64,000 nt of DNA from Dawidia cretensis (GCF_018598175.1 NZ_JAHESE010000033.1:1-64000), one strand, 5' to 3'. Shown: positions 8,017 to 17,937, counted from the first letter of the stretch. Notes: a model not told the origin generated them from the letters alone. A program made the numbers and translations.

Positions 8017-10644
8017 CTATTCCTTCGTGAGTGACTGTACCGGGTTGACACGTGCGGCGCGAATGGTTTGCAGGGCTACCGTGAGCAAGGCGACCAACAA
8101 GGCCAGAACACCGGCGCCGGCGAAGAGCCACCAGTCCAGGGATGTGCTGTAGGCAAAGCCACTGAGCCATTGCCGGGCGGCGATGTAGCTAATAGGAATG
8201 GCCACGACGACGGCGATCAGTACCATGTGCGCGAAGTCGGCGGAAAGCAACCATACAATGCGGGCGTCGCCGGAGCCGAGTATCTTACGAATGCCAATCT
8301 CCTTCTCGCGGCGCTCCGCCGTGAAGGCGGCCAGGCCGAACAAGCCCAGGCAGGAGATGAGAATAGCGATGCCGGCAAAGTAACGCGACAATGTCGAGAT
8401 GCGCTGCTCGGCGGCGTACAATGCCTGGTAGGTGTCGTCGAGGAAGCGGTAGTCAAAGGTCAGGCCGGCCATGTGGCGATGGTAGAGCGTTTCCAGGCGG
8501 GCGAGCGTTTCGCGTTCTTCGCCCGCGCGGAGGCGGATCATCATCGTCGTGCCGCGCGGCTCTAATTGCATCACCAGCGGCTCTACCTTTTCGTACAGCG
8601 ACGTAAAGTGGAAGTTCTCGACCACGCCGACGATCTCTTTTTCCTGCCCCCACAAGCGCAACGTTTTGCCAACCGGATCGGCCAGGCCCATGCGGTCGAT
8701 TGCAGCCTGGTTAAAGATCACGCCGCGGCGCCCGGTGCCGGAGTCGCGCAGGAACGGTTTGCCTTCTACGATGCGTATGCGCAGTGCCTGAGTAAAATCA
8801 TACCCCACCTCGAGGTTGGCGAACATCATTTCGTTATCATCTTCACCCTCGCGCCAGTCAATGCCGCCCAGGCGGCCGTGGTAGCCCGTGATGTTGTGCG
8901 CGGAATTGGCAACCTGTGTGACACCCGGTATCTGCCGGATCTCTTGCAGGAATGCCTCGACGTTGTGCTCGAAGGTGCCGCCTTCCGCCAGGAATTCTTC
9001 CGTGGGTTGGTTTGTCATTTCCAGCTCGAACATCACGACATGGTCGCGGTTGTAGCCGAGGTTACGCGACTGGATATAATCCATCTGCCGATATACCACC
9101 AGCACCGTCACGATGAGAATAACCGACACCACAAATTGGAATACGACCAGGCCGCGACGCGCCAGCAGCCCACCCGTGGGTGTAACAGGCTTGCCCTTGA
9201 GCACCCGCGCGGGCCGGAAGCCCGACAGGTAAAGCGCCGGGTAGCTGCCCGCCAGTACGCCGGTGAGCAACGTGACGCCGAATGCCGGCAGTATCAGGTC
9301 CATGTCCCACGTCAGCATGAGTGTTTTACCTGTCAGGCCGTTAATGGAGGGAAGAAGCACCCAGACGGCCGCGGTAGCGACGCCCAGCGACAAGAATGCC
9401 ATGAGGAGGGACTCCTGCAGGTATTGTACGACCAACGCGCTACGCGCAGCGCCAATGGCTTTCTTGATTCCGACTTCCTTCACGCGCCGCGATGCGCGCG
9501 CGGTAGACAGGTTCATGAAGTTGATGCAGGCAATGCCGACCAGAAATACGGCAATGACGGAGAAGAGCTGTACATAGAGAATACGTCCGCCTGCCGGCAC
9601 ACCGTTCTCATACCGGCCGTGGAGATACCGTTCGGAATAGCGCTGCAGAGAAAGTGCGTGTCGTGACTCCTTCAGGTTGCGCTGCAGCAGTTTGGTGAGC
9701 TTGAGGTTCAGGGCGTCGATGTCGGCGCCAGGCCGTACGACCAGGAAGGTATTGGGATCGCTGTTGCCCCATTCGCGTAACCAGGGATGGTCGTCGAGAA
9801 ATACGTCGAAGCTCAGCATGACATCAAAGGGGGTGGAGGATGCCGGGGGGACGTCCTCGAAGATGCCGGTGATGTGAAACAGCCCTGTGCTGAAGCCGAC
9901 CTTCCATTCCACCACTTTGCCCAGTAGGTCTTCCGTGGTGCCGAAGAGTCGTTGGGCGGTGGTTTCGGAAAGTAATATGCTATACTTGTCTGTCAGTGCC
10001 TTGCCGGGATTGCCGGCGAGGAGGGGGCATGTAAATACCTGGAAGTAGTTAGACTCGGCGTATTGTCCGCCCAGGCGCATGCGTGTGTCGCCAACGGTTA
10101 AAACACCTTTCTCCGAGAACCATTGAGCGCGCACGACTGTGGTGGCTTGCTCGACTTCCGGTAGCTCGGCCGTGATAGCCCGGGCCAGGATGCCGGCGGT
10201 ACCGGCACCGGTAGCGATATTACCTTGCTCGTCCGAGTGTTGCAGCACCTGGTATAGGCGTGCGTCGTTGGCGTGGTAACGATCGATGTGCAACTCGTCC
10301 TGTATCCATAGGTAAAGGACCACGGCGCAAGCCAGGCCTGCCGTCAGGCCGATGAGGTTGATAAGAAAGGAAGCTTTATAGCGTTGAAAGCTTCGCAGGG
10401 TGATGAGCAGGTTGTGTTTCAGCATGGCAGTGGGGGCGAGGGGTCGGGAATGAAACGAACGGATAAAACCTGGACGCAAATACTTCAGTACACGCCAGGC
10501 GAATGCGCGGCGAGCCCGGCGCGGCGACTGATCTGATTCCTGTTCAAAGAGTTCGACCAGGTCGCCTTCGATCTCTTCCAGGTAATCCTTCCGGCAAAAC
10601 CAACGCAGGAATTTTAGTGGCTTTTCAGGAGGATGAAGCTTCAT
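8017..10644 (-). CDS. ABC transporter permease (MacB/FtsX type) with permease prefix domain
   Basis: 875 residues from the ATG at 10644; the upstream extension of the reading frame has no typical start features. Residues about 1-75 form the cytoplasmic permease prefix domain (KFLRWFCRKDYLEEIEGDL). After that comes a duplicated arrangement of MacB periplasmic-core plus FtsX domains, with transmembrane clusters at roughly 95-115, 370-480 and 755-865. The sequence RVKEVGIRKxxGA occurs twice as variants (RVKEVGIKKAIGA, REKEIGIRKILGS), which is diagnostic. In Bacteroidota such single-chain double permeases are often paired with a PadR regulator; none is adjacent here, and neither is an ATPase. It may export lipids or peptides or transmit mechanical force; the substrate is unknown. 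Confidence 0.9.
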   Translation of the reverse strand: MKLHPPEKPLKFLRWFCRKDYLEEIEGDLVELFEQESDQSPRRARRAFAWRVLKYLRPGFIRSFHSRPLAPTAMLKHNLLITLRSFQRYKASFLINLIGLTAGLACAVVLYLWIQDELHIDRYHANDARLYQVLQHSDEQGNIATGAGTAGILARAITAELPEVEQATTVVRAQWFSEKGVLTVGDTRMRLGGQYAESNYFQVFTCPLLAGNPGKALTDKYSILLSETTAQRLFGTTEDLLGKVVEWKVGFSTGLFHITGIFEDVPPASSTPFDVMLSFDVFLDDHPWLREWGNSDPNTFLVVRPGADIDALNLKLTKLLQRNLKESRHALSLQRYSERYLHGRYENGVPAGGRILYVQLFSVIAVFLVGIACINFMNLSTARASRRVKEVGIKKAIGAARSALVVQYLQESLLMAFLSLGVATAAVWVLLPSINGLTGKTLMLTWDMDLILPAFGVTLLTGVLAGSYPALYLSGFRPARVLKGKPVTPTGGLLARRGLVVFQFVVSVILIVTVLVVYRQMDYIQSRNLGYNRDHVVMFELEMTNQPTEEFLAEGGTFEHNVEAFLQEIRQIPGVTQVANSAHNITGYHGRLGGIDWREGEDDNEMMFANLEVGYDFTQALRIRIVEGKPFLRDSGTGRRGVIFNQAAIDRMGLADPVGKTLRLWGQEKEIVGVVENFHFTSLYEKVEPLVMQLEPRGTTMMIRLRAGEERETLARLETLYHRHMAGLTFDYRFLDDTYQALYAAEQRISTLSRYFAGIAILISCLGLFGLAAFTAERREKEIGIRKILGSGDARIVWLLSADFAHMVLIAVVVAIPISYIAARQWLSGFAYSTSLDWWLFAGAGVLALLVALLTVALQTIRAARVNPVQSLTKE

Positions 10645-10953
10645 GATAATATACTTAACAAAAGTAAAAGTAATTAAATACTTGCGACAAAGCCGCGGTC
10701 TTCGTAATTTTTTATGCCCGGGGTTTCTGCACCTCAACCCGGGGAGGGATGCTTGAAAGGGGTATTTTAATCTACATAACTATTTGACATGTAGAATTTT
10801 GTGCGCTGTTTATGAAAGTGTAGATGTCAATGCCCATGCAAAATGACCTCATTTTCTTCCAATGTACTGTTTGATCGTTCATTGGCTTTTTTTTAGCCGG
10901 TTCGGGGCCTTTCTTCGCATCATCGATTTTTCAGTTCATAACCCTCTCTCTGA
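10645..10953. promoter_or_regulatory. Divergent upstream region of permease and L,D-transpeptidase genes
   Basis: 309 bp without a credible gene. It should carry promoters in both directions. I see AT-rich blocks around 10775-10830 and T runs near 10890, but no core promoter with correct spacing. Confidence 0.35.
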
Positions 10954-11847
10954 ATGAAACATACCGTGCTGTACTTTATTCTTGGCTTCCTCTCTTTAGG
11001 GAATATTTTCTACACCCACGCAGCGCCGGTTCCGGTCGCGCCCGATTCCGTTCCGGCCCTCGACATGGACGCCGCCCCGACCAAACGGTTTAATCTGGAA
11101 GATTCCCTGCACAGCCTGTACAGCACCATTGGCCTCGCTAAATATGACCTTTCGTACGAAGCCTTCCGGTACGGCATGATTGGCTACGCCACCCTGCGGC
11201 ACGAAGGCAAGCTCAACGACAAAAATCTGTTTACGATCATAGACTTTACAAAGCCCAGTACGCAGAAGCGTTTTTATACACTGGACATGAGCACGCTGAC
11301 GGTGAAATTTTATACCTACGTCAGTCATGGTCGCAACACCGGTGAGAATGTTGCGCAGTCATTTTCCAACACCGTGCACTCGAATCAAAGCAGCCTGGGC
11401 TTTTATGTTACCGCAGAGACCTATATCGGCAGCAAAGGATATAGCCTGAAGCTCGATGGTATGGACGCCGGTTATAATGATAACATGCGCGAGCGTGCCG
11501 TAGTCATGCATGACGCTGACTATGTAAGCGAGTCGTGGATCCGCCGGTACGGCCGTTTAGGTCGCAGCCAGGGCTGCCCTGCATTGCCAAAAGAAATTTC
11601 GCGGGAAGTGATCGATGCGATCAAAGGACATACAGCCATCTTTGCGTACTACGACGACATCAACTACCTGACATCGTCGCGTTACCTGAAGACATACGAT
11701 GCGCTCATACAACCGGAAGAAATGATGGCGCGCCGGCAGGAACCACTGGCCGAGACGTTTACAGGCCAGCTACAGAAGAGCCTCTTACCGTATACAGCTC
11801 CCGAAGCTGTTGCTTATCAAAACCGTAGATATCTTCGCGGAAATTAA
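10954..11847 (+). CDS. Murein L,D-transpeptidase catalytic domain protein (YkuD_2 type)
   Basis: 297 residues with a signal peptide (cleavage near THAAP). The core from about residue 60 to 255 has the marks of the PF13645 family: YVSHGRNTGEN, RAVVMHDADY, and the catalytic GRSQGCPA with the cysteine at about residue 207. Such proteins cross-link or modify peptidoglycan stems in the periplasm. The gene converges with, and overlaps by 89 bp, a second L,D-transpeptidase of a different type on the opposite strand. The C-terminal ~45 residues after YDALIQPEE are not part of the catalytic fold and lie largely in the overlap. Confidence 0.88.
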   Translation: MKHTVLYFILGFLSLGNIFYTHAAPVPVAPDSVPALDMDAAPTKRFNLEDSLHSLYSTIGLAKYDLSYEAFRYGMIGYATLRHEGKLNDKNLFTIIDFTKPSTQKRFYTLDMSTLTVKFYTYVSHGRNTGENVAQSFSNTVHSNQSSLGFYVTAETYIGSKGYSLKLDGMDAGYNDNMRERAVVMHDADYVSESWIRRYGRLGRSQGCPALPKEISREVIDAIKGHTAIFAYYDDINYLTSSRYLKTYDALIQPEEMMARRQEPLAETFTGQLQKSLLPYTAPEAVAYQNRRYLRGN

Positions 11848-13558
11848 TCAGACCATTGTCATCCACCCACGCTGTGAAGTATTCCAGGTGAACGGGGTAT
11901 TGTTTTTTCAATGGTATACCAGCTGGAGCGTTACCGTCCATGGCCTTCTGAACGGAGGCCATGCTCCAGCCTGGTTGGTTTCGCAGCAGATAAGCTGCAA
12001 AGCGCGCAGGCTCATCCAACCGTACACAGCCGTGGCTTAAGGCGCGATAGTCTTTATTAAACAAACGGTGGTTGGGTGTGTCGTGCAGGTAGATGCTCAT
12101 GTCGTTGGTAAGCAAAAACTTCACGCGTCCCAGCGAGTTGTCCGCGCCGGGTTGTTGTACTACGCGTAGTTGGTACGGATTGGCATTTTCACCTTCCCAC
12201 ACTTCGGTAGAAGGGTCGATCGCTACGCCGCCTCGATAGAAAGCATAGTTCTTCTCGGCATAATATTGCGGGTCTTTCTTCAGATGCGGAATGATCTCTT
12301 CGCGGATAATGCTGGTCGGCACAGTCCAGGTCGGACTAAAGACGATGTTCTTCAGCACGTCGTCAAAGATCGGGGTGGCCTTGTTGGGCGCGCCGACGAT
12401 CACCTTCATTTCAAACTCAGGCTTTTGGTTCTCGTAGATGCGCAGCATATACTCGGGCACGTTCACGCGGATACAGCTGTTTTCGTTGCGTTCCGGAATC
12501 CAGCGCATGCGCTCGAGGTTCAGGGCCAGGATGTCGGCCTTGTCTTTCAGCGGCTGGTTGAGGAAACGCAGCGTGCGCTCGCCCACGATGCCATCGGGGG
12601 TGAGGCCGTGGCGCAGCTGGAACCATTTCACTGCCGATACCAGCTCGGCGTCGTACAATAAAGAGTCGACCATGCCCGTGGTGGTATCCACCGGCATGGT
12701 ATATATTTTCAGGTCCGTAAGCGACAGCTTGCGGCGCAGGACGGGAATCGCCGCATGACGTTCGTCAGGTTTGATCTTTTCCGTTACCGGAATGACCGGG
12801 AAAGCCGTGGTGTTGGTTTTCTCCAACGCGCGGTATTCTTCCAATGCTCTTTGCAGACGGCCGTACTGTTCGCTGGCGGGTTGTACGCGGCGGATCATTT
12901 CGGCCAGTTGGCCGGGAGTCGCGATGCCGGCCAGCATTTGTACATCCAGGTCGGGCGTTTTACGGGCGATGCTATTACTGTTGTTCCGGATCCAGATGTT
13001 GTTACCGGCGGCGCGGGTAAGTTTACCCTCCGTGAGGTGCGTCGTAAAGAGGAAAAACGCCTCGGTGATCTGCATGTCGAGCTCGACGATCAGGTCCGCG
13101 GCCGGCGGCTGCACGCGGTATACCGCCTCGAGCAGGTGGTCTAACTCGCGGATATCATATTCTTCGGGTGACAGGCCATAACGGTCGGCGTGACTGAGCT
13201 CTTCGGCAAGGGCTGTATACAACGAGTTCGGGCCGACGTCGTCCAACCATTTGGTTTTATAGCCATTGGCGGTATAAAAGCCCTGAATCTTCTGTTGCAC
13301 CTTCTTGTTTTGGTAAGCGTCTTTTACCGGAAGCAAGAGCTTGCGTTTGTCCAGGGGGTGCTTAAAGGAGTCGATGAGCACGCTTTTCCCAGCCAGGAGC
13401 ACTGGCGCCGGCAGGGCAGTTGTGTCAGTGACCACCGGCAGGGCGGTCTTGGGCGACTGCTGGACCTGGGTTAAGTCCTTATGGCAGGATGCCAACACAA
13501 GCACCAGGAGGGCCCACGTCGTATACTTGTACACCGGTAATAAAGAAGGCTGTTTCAT
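11759..13558 (-). CDS. L,D-transpeptidase lipoprotein (YcbB/LdtD-like)
   Basis: 599 residues from the ATG at 13558, which opens a lipoprotein signal (LLVLVLASC). The order follows LdtD/YcbB: an N-terminal scaffold region (about 90-240), a peptidoglycan-binding domain (WFQLRHGLTPDGIVGERT, about 320-345), and the YkuD catalytic domain (about 390-560). The catalytic sequence is HDTPN followed by ALSHGCVRL, with the nucleophile cysteine at about residue 511. It is expected to form 3-3 cross-links in the cell wall from the periplasmic side. The reading frame extends 46 codons further upstream, but that part is not signal-like. The 3' end overlaps the convergent transpeptidase gene. Confidence 0.9.
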   Translation of the reverse strand: MKQPSLLPVYKYTTWALLVLVLASCHKDLTQVQQSPKTALPVVTDTTALPAPVLLAGKSVLIDSFKHPLDKRKLLLPVKDAYQNKKVQQKIQGFYTANGYKTKWLDDVGPNSLYTALAEELSHADRYGLSPEEYDIRELDHLLEAVYRVQPPAADLIVELDMQITEAFFLFTTHLTEGKLTRAAGNNIWIRNNSNSIARKTPDLDVQMLAGIATPGQLAEMIRRVQPASEQYGRLQRALEEYRALEKTNTTAFPVIPVTEKIKPDERHAAIPVLRRKLSLTDLKIYTMPVDTTTGMVDSLLYDAELVSAVKWFQLRHGLTPDGIVGERTLRFLNQPLKDKADILALNLERMRWIPERNENSCIRVNVPEYMLRIYENQKPEFEMKVIVGAPNKATPIFDDVLKNIVFSPTWTVPTSIIREEIIPHLKKDPQYYAEKNYAFYRGGVAIDPSTEVWEGENANPYQLRVVQQPGADNSLGRVKFLLTNDMSIYLHDTPNHRLFNKDYRALSHGCVRLDEPARFAAYLLRNQPGWSMASVQKAMDGNAPAGIPLKKQYPVHLEYFTAWVDDNGLINFREDIYGFDKQQLRELYTVRGSSVAGL

Positions 13559-14091
13559 TCTCCGTGATTCTTTCCAACACAGAGACAAAAAGAATTCCTG
13601 TAGAAAGTGGACGGTTCGCGCCACCGAAGTGAGGAATAACCGGTGTGCTGCCACAACATATGTGGATTTACCAGCACATTTCAGATAGGTCTTCAAGGGA
13701 TGTCAGGCTTTACCAACATTGCTGACACCCCAAGGTATACAACCTTTGCGCCAATTCTTAACGGCCGGTAAAAACGGCAGTAAAACGGGCATGTAGGGTT
13801 AACGTGGAAAGCACCGAAAATGAAAGCGAACCCTGAACAGGGGTTAAGTCACGGACATAGGCTTTTTTGGCAGGATGGTGCCAAAGCGTCAGAAAACGCC
13901 CTGCCCCCGCGTTGCGCAGGACCGAAAGCCCACGTAGGATCAGGATTTCTTTTGATTGAAATGTCGCTACTTATTTTATAAAAAATACGTACCCGGCGGC
14001 CGGGTGCAGGGTAAAAAACCTGCTCTTCCCTGCACCACGGTTCTTATAACGGTTGTCGCCGGCTATTATTTTCTCCCAGATTGGAGTTTGT
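13559..14091. other. 533-bp intergenic region with minus-strand terminator
   Basis: It lies between the start of the YcbB-like gene and the end of the aldo/keto reductase gene, both on the minus strand. Near its right side are a CCCGG/CCGGG hairpin (13992-13996 with 14000-14004) followed on the minus strand by six T (13985-13980), and an 8-bp stem (14004-14011 with 14028-14035). These probably end the reductase transcript. The rest should hold the transpeptidase promoter; an open frame of about 50 codons at 13819 on the plus strand has no support. Confidence 0.5.
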
Positions 14092-15081
14092 TTATCCCAG
14101 GATGCGTTCGATGGCGGCAAGCTCGTCGGTGCTGAAGCGGGTGTTCTCCAGGCAACGCAACGAGTCCGCGAGTTGCTCGGGACGGCTGGCGCCTACCAGT
14201 ACCGAGGTAACGCGCTTGTCCTTGAGCAGCCAGGCCAATGCCATGTGCGCAAGCTTCTGGCCCCGTTGGGTAGCAAGTTCGTTCAACTGGCGGATCTGTT
14301 GCAGGCGTGCATCCGTAATCTGACTCTCCTTTAAAAAACCATGTGGTTTAGCAGCACGCGAATCTGACGGAATACCGTGGAGGTATTTGTCGGTCAGCAT
14401 GCCCTGCGCCAAGGGCGAGAACGGAATGCAGCCCACACCTTCGGCATCGAGCAAACTCAGCAGGCCGTCTTCCACCCAACGCTCGAACATGGAGTATTTG
14501 GGCTGGTGTATTAAACAAGGTGTACCCAACTCACGCAGGATGCGGATGGCGCGTGCGGCTTCCGCCGCGGGATAGTTGGAAATGCCCGCATATAAGGCCT
14601 TTCCCTGGCGCACGATCAGGTCGAGCGCATACATCGTCTCCTCGAGCGGCGTTTCCGGATCGGGCCGGTGGTGGTAGAAGATGTCGACGTAATCAAGCTT
14701 CATGCGCCGCAGGCTTTGGTCAAGGCTGGACACCAGGTATTTTTTAGACCCCCAGTCCCCGTAAGGCCCCTCCCACATGGTATAGCCGGCTTTGGTAGAG
14801 ATGATGAGCTCATCGCGATGGTTGGTAAAGTCGCGGTGCAGGATGCGGCCAAAGTTCTCTTCGGCAGAGCCCGGCGGCGGTCCGTAGTTGTTGGCCAGGT
14901 CGAAATGGGTAATGCCGGCGTCGAACGCCAGGCGCAGGATGTCGCGACCGTTTTCGAGGGTGTCGACATAGCCGAAGTTGTGCCAGAGGCCCAGTGATAC
15001 TGCCGGCAGTTTGATCCCGCTTTTGCCACAACGGCGGTATTCCATTTGGCTGTAGCGGGCGGCGTTAAAGGTGGTAGCCAT
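14092..15081 (-). CDS. mgrA: Aldo/keto reductase, L-glyceraldehyde 3-phosphate reductase type
   Basis: 329 residues from the ATG at 15081. The N-terminus MEYRRCGKSGIKLPAVSLG, the segment FDLANNYGPPPGSAEENFG, KAGYTMWEGPYGDWGSKK and YHHRPDPETPLEETM match the YghZ (MgrA) subgroup of cytosolic AKRs, with the Asp-Tyr-Lys-His tetrad in order. The family reduces L-glyceraldehyde 3-phosphate and detoxifies methylglyoxal with NADPH; the Kv-beta-like group is broad, so substrate use here is inferred. The reading frame extends upstream by 47 codons, but the extension runs through the likely promoter. The gene is monocistronic. Confidence 0.9.
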   Translation of the reverse strand: MATTFNAARYSQMEYRRCGKSGIKLPAVSLGLWHNFGYVDTLENGRDILRLAFDAGITHFDLANNYGPPPGSAEENFGRILHRDFTNHRDELIISTKAGYTMWEGPYGDWGSKKYLVSSLDQSLRRMKLDYVDIFYHHRPDPETPLEETMYALDLIVRQGKALYAGISNYPAAEAARAIRILRELGTPCLIHQPKYSMFERWVEDGLLSLLDAEGVGCIPFSPLAQGMLTDKYLHGIPSDSRAAKPHGFLKESQITDARLQQIRQLNELATQRGQKLAHMALAWLLKDKRVTSVLVGASRPEQLADSLRCLENTRFSTDELAAIERILG

Positions 15082-15337
15082 AGTCAGATTGTTGTCGGTT
15101 GGGTTTGTAAGGGGCGAAAGGTAGAATTCCTTTTGCAATTCCCACATACGCGCTACAGCAGCGGTTGCTGCGCTGGATAAAATACAGGCGGAAAAACCGG
15201 CCGGAATAGCTTTACTGAACAACTATTTTGCCTATGAATCGGCCATTACCACTGATCTGGCGGGCGGGCAGATTTGTGGCACTCAAAAATAATTACTATT
15301 CTATCCCCACAATTCCAGATCGACCTACGCTAAAACC

Positions 15338-16453
15338 ATGACCAACCAACCTGCACGCTACCTCGCCCTGGATGTATTCCGCGGTATGACGGTTTGCCTC
15401 ATGATCATCGTCAATTCGCCCGGAAGCTGGGGCCACGTATACGGTCCGTTCCTACATGCTCCGTGGCACGGCCTGACGCCAACCGATCTCGTCTTTCCGT
15501 CCTTTCTTTTTGCCGTCGGCAATGCCATGGCCTTTGCCATGCACAAGTATACCGGGCAGGGCAGTGCCATCTTTTGGAAGAAGACACTCAAACGTACGGC
15601 CCTGATCTTTTTGATCGGCTACCTGTTGTCGTGGTTCCCGTTCTACGATTTTGGCCAGGGAGCTTTTATCAGTCCTGCGGACGCCCGTATTCCCGGCGTA
15701 TTGCAGCGCATCGCGTTGTGCTATGGCATCGCGTCCATCATCATTTATTATACATCGCGTCGCACGACCGTGATCGTCGGCGCCATACTGCTGCTGGCCT
15801 ATTGGTTGATCCTATACGTGGCCGGCACGCCCGGTGACCCCTACAGCCTGACAGGCTATGCGGGGAACGCCCTGGACAAATGGTTGATCGGCGATCCGCG
15901 CCTGTACCACGGCGAGGGCGTTGCCTTTGATCCGGAAGGCATTTTGAGCACACTACCGGCAATCGTCAATGTCATCATTGGTTTCCTGGCCGGCGACTTC
16001 ATCCGCCGCCGCGGAAACAGCTATGAGACTATTGCGAAACTTCTACTGGCAGGCGCCGCATTGATTGCCGTAGCACTGGCATGGCACCCGGCATTTCCGA
16101 TCAACAAAAAGATCTGGACGAGCTCGTTCACATTGGTCACAACAGGCATCGCACTCGTGGTACTGTCGGCATTGGTATACATCATCGAGCTGCAAGCACG
16201 TCGCGGGTGGACATATTTCTTCGAGGTTTTCGGCAAAAACCCGTTGTTCATCTATGCTTCAGCGGGTGTGCTGATCACGATACTATACACTGTCCCTGTC
16301 GGAGATCACAGCCTGCTACACGCCGTCTATCTGTTCTTTGCGAGTTTCACCCCCGAGAAGCTGGCCTCACTACTCTTCGCCATTTCATTCATGCTGCTGA
16401 ATTGGGCCATCGGATATATATTAGACCGTAACAAAATTTATATAAAAGTTTAG
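15338..16453 (+). CDS. Membrane acyltransferase, HGSNAT/DUF5009 type
   Basis: 371 residues with about 10 hydrophobic segments. It opens with LALDVFRGMTVCLMIIVNSPG and HAPWHGLTPTDLVFPSFLF, the characteristic start of heparan-alpha-glucosaminide N-acetyltransferase-like proteins (NagX), and the conserved His in HAPWHG is present. It also has FGKNPLFIY near the C-terminus. These proteins transfer acetyl groups across the membrane to glycans, or are linked to amino-sugar use; no amino-sugar gene is adjacent. The gene is divergent from the aldo/keto reductase, with 256 bp between starts. Confidence 0.85.
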   Translation: MTNQPARYLALDVFRGMTVCLMIIVNSPGSWGHVYGPFLHAPWHGLTPTDLVFPSFLFAVGNAMAFAMHKYTGQGSAIFWKKTLKRTALIFLIGYLLSWFPFYDFGQGAFISPADARIPGVLQRIALCYGIASIIIYYTSRRTTVIVGAILLLAYWLILYVAGTPGDPYSLTGYAGNALDKWLIGDPRLYHGEGVAFDPEGILSTLPAIVNVIIGFLAGDFIRRRGNSYETIAKLLLAGAALIAVALAWHPAFPINKKIWTSSFTLVTTGIALVVLSALVYIIELQARRGWTYFFEVFGKNPLFIYASAGVLITILYTVPVGDHSLLHAVYLFFASFTPEKLASLLFAISFMLLNWAIGYILDRNKIYIKV

Positions 16454-16483
16454 TATAACAAGGTATCCAACGCTGCCTACAAT

Positions 16484-16507
16484 GGGGGAGTCTCCCGACT
16501 CCCAACG
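16484..16507. repeat. Short palindromic hairpin after the acyltransferase gene
   Basis: GGGAGTC (16486-16492) pairs with GACTCCC (16497-16503) across a 4-nt loop. There is no T run on the plus strand, so it is not a standard terminator; it may be a small extragenic palindrome. Confidence 0.35.
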
Positions 16508-16613
16508 GTAACGTAACTTAGGCAACCATACACGTACCCCGTCTAAACCTACACCCGAATCCGATTTGGGCACAGGTATAGTTTTTTGGGAGTTTCCCCT
16601 GAAATACACCTTC

Positions 16614-17048
16614 ATGCAAACACCTACAACCCGCACTCAAACCATCTTCCGCATCACCCTCGGCGCCTTCATGCTCCTGGCCGGCGTTGGCCACTTAACC
16701 TTCCAACGTCAGGAATTCCAGGCCCAGGTGCCGGACTGGGTACCGCTGAGTAAAGACCTGGTGGTGATACTTTCAGGCATTGTTGAGGTGCTTTTGGGAG
16801 CCACCATGATCTTCTGGCGCCAACTCCGGGTAGAGGTAGGCATTGCGCTGGCCGTTTTTTACATCCTTGTATTTCCAGGCAACATCGCGCAGTACGTCAA
16901 CGACACCAACGCCTTTGGCCTCGATACGGAGGAAAAGCGTTTCGCCCGCCTCTTTTTCCAGCCGGTGCTCGTTGCCTGGGCGTTGTGGTCGACAGGGGCA
17001 TGGCCCATGGTGAAGCGTCTTTTTAGCGGAGCGTCGTCGCGGGCTTGA
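16614..17048 (+). CDS. DoxX-like membrane protein
   Basis: 144 residues from the ATG at 16614 (the frame is open 16 codons further, without a better start). There are four hydrophobic segments in DoxX order, with FMLLAGVGHLTF in helix 1 and ARLFFQPVLVAWAL in the last helix. DoxX-family proteins are small inner-membrane proteins linked in some bacteria to redox stress or terminal oxidase function; the role here is unknown. It is preceded by a C-rich leader and followed after 121 bp by an unrelated gene. Confidence 0.8.
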   Translation: MQTPTTRTQTIFRITLGAFMLLAGVGHLTFQRQEFQAQVPDWVPLSKDLVVILSGIVEVLLGATMIFWRQLRVEVGIALAVFYILVFPGNIAQYVNDTNAFGLDTEEKRFARLFFQPVLVAWALWSTGAWPMVKRLFSGASSRA

Positions 17049-17169
17049 TGGGACCTGCCCGAGCGCGTAGGAAGGTTTTGCTACCGAATATCCGCAATGA
17101 CACGTGTATGACAGGCGCAGACGTGGTCGGAAGTAGTTTATTATATTTGAACTGCCAACTTCGCTACCG

Positions 17170-17937
17170 ATGAACATAGACGACTTCGACGCCTACAAAG
17201 ATCAATGCCTGGAAGAAATCTCGTCGCTTCAAAAGACCTTTATCGAACTGTACGACCTGAACAGCTACGAAAACTGGTTCTATGACCACGACATCGGCGC
17301 GTTTCACTTTTACTCGGAGGATGGTCGGAATTTGTATTTCAAATACATCGACGTAGGATCGTTTTCGTCGCGGCGGAATACCTGGATGTGGTCCTGGTTC
17401 AACAAGACTACTCCACGGCATGTATCCAAAGGTCTTGAGAAGGTGCAGGCGTTTGGAAACGCGCATGGCTTCCTGCCCCTGACCGAAGGCTTTCACGGGC
17501 AGAGTGATGAATATATGGGCTGGGCCCTGACGGCGATAGCCGCCACGTTGATAAGCGGCATCGGTGTCTACCGCATCCCGCACGAGCATCAATATATCTA
17601 CTTCATATTCACTAACGAGCTGACACAAGAAGAACATGAAGCATTGGTGGAACAAAAGAACCAGCAACGACAGGTTGAATGTGGAGAGCACGGCACGCGA
17701 ACGCGGGCAGCCTTTGTCTGCCAGCATTTAGGAACGGACACGAATGTAGGATTTTATGAGGCGTTTGAATCCGATCCCGACATAGCGCCGGAAGACGACT
17801 ACCAGGCGTGGTGTGATGCCTGCGAGCTGGAACGCCGGAAGGAAGGGGAGTGGAATGAAAAATCGGAGGCGTTCGCCCAGATCCGCATTGTCTGTGACGA
17901 ATGCTTTTTTGAGATTAAGCGTAATAATTCACGATAG
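17170..17937 (+). CDS. DUF6882-like protein with C-terminal Cys/His cluster
   Basis: 255 residues, no signal peptide. The N-terminal ~155 residues (YENWFYDHDIGAFHF, SWFNKTTPRHVSKGLEKVQAFG) resemble the DUF6882 family. The C-terminal part carries CGEHGTRTRAAFVCQHL, then WCDACE and VCDECFFEIK: paired Cys/His positions that could hold zinc. That tail occurs as a separate small domain in other proteins and suggests a two-domain fusion. No function is known. It is followed by a long hairpin at 17977-18030. Confidence 0.75.
   Translation: MNIDDFDAYKDQCLEEISSLQKTFIELYDLNSYENWFYDHDIGAFHFYSEDGRNLYFKYIDVGSFSSRRNTWMWSWFNKTTPRHVSKGLEKVQAFGNAHGFLPLTEGFHGQSDEYMGWALTAIAATLISGIGVYRIPHEHQYIYFIFTNELTQEEHEALVEQKNQQRQVECGEHGTRTRAAFVCQHLGTDTNVGFYEAFESDPDIAPEDDYQAWCDACELERRKEGEWNEKSEAFAQIRIVCDECFFEIKRNNSR

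Noticed and set aside
8566-9666. 366-codon plus-strand frame opposite the permease
   Set aside because: Histidine/glutamine-rich shadow translation with no domain; the minus-strand permease is complete.
13819-13980. Short plus-strand frame of about 53 codons in the gap near 13.8 kb
   Set aside because: No ribosome site, no signal and no conserved pattern seen.
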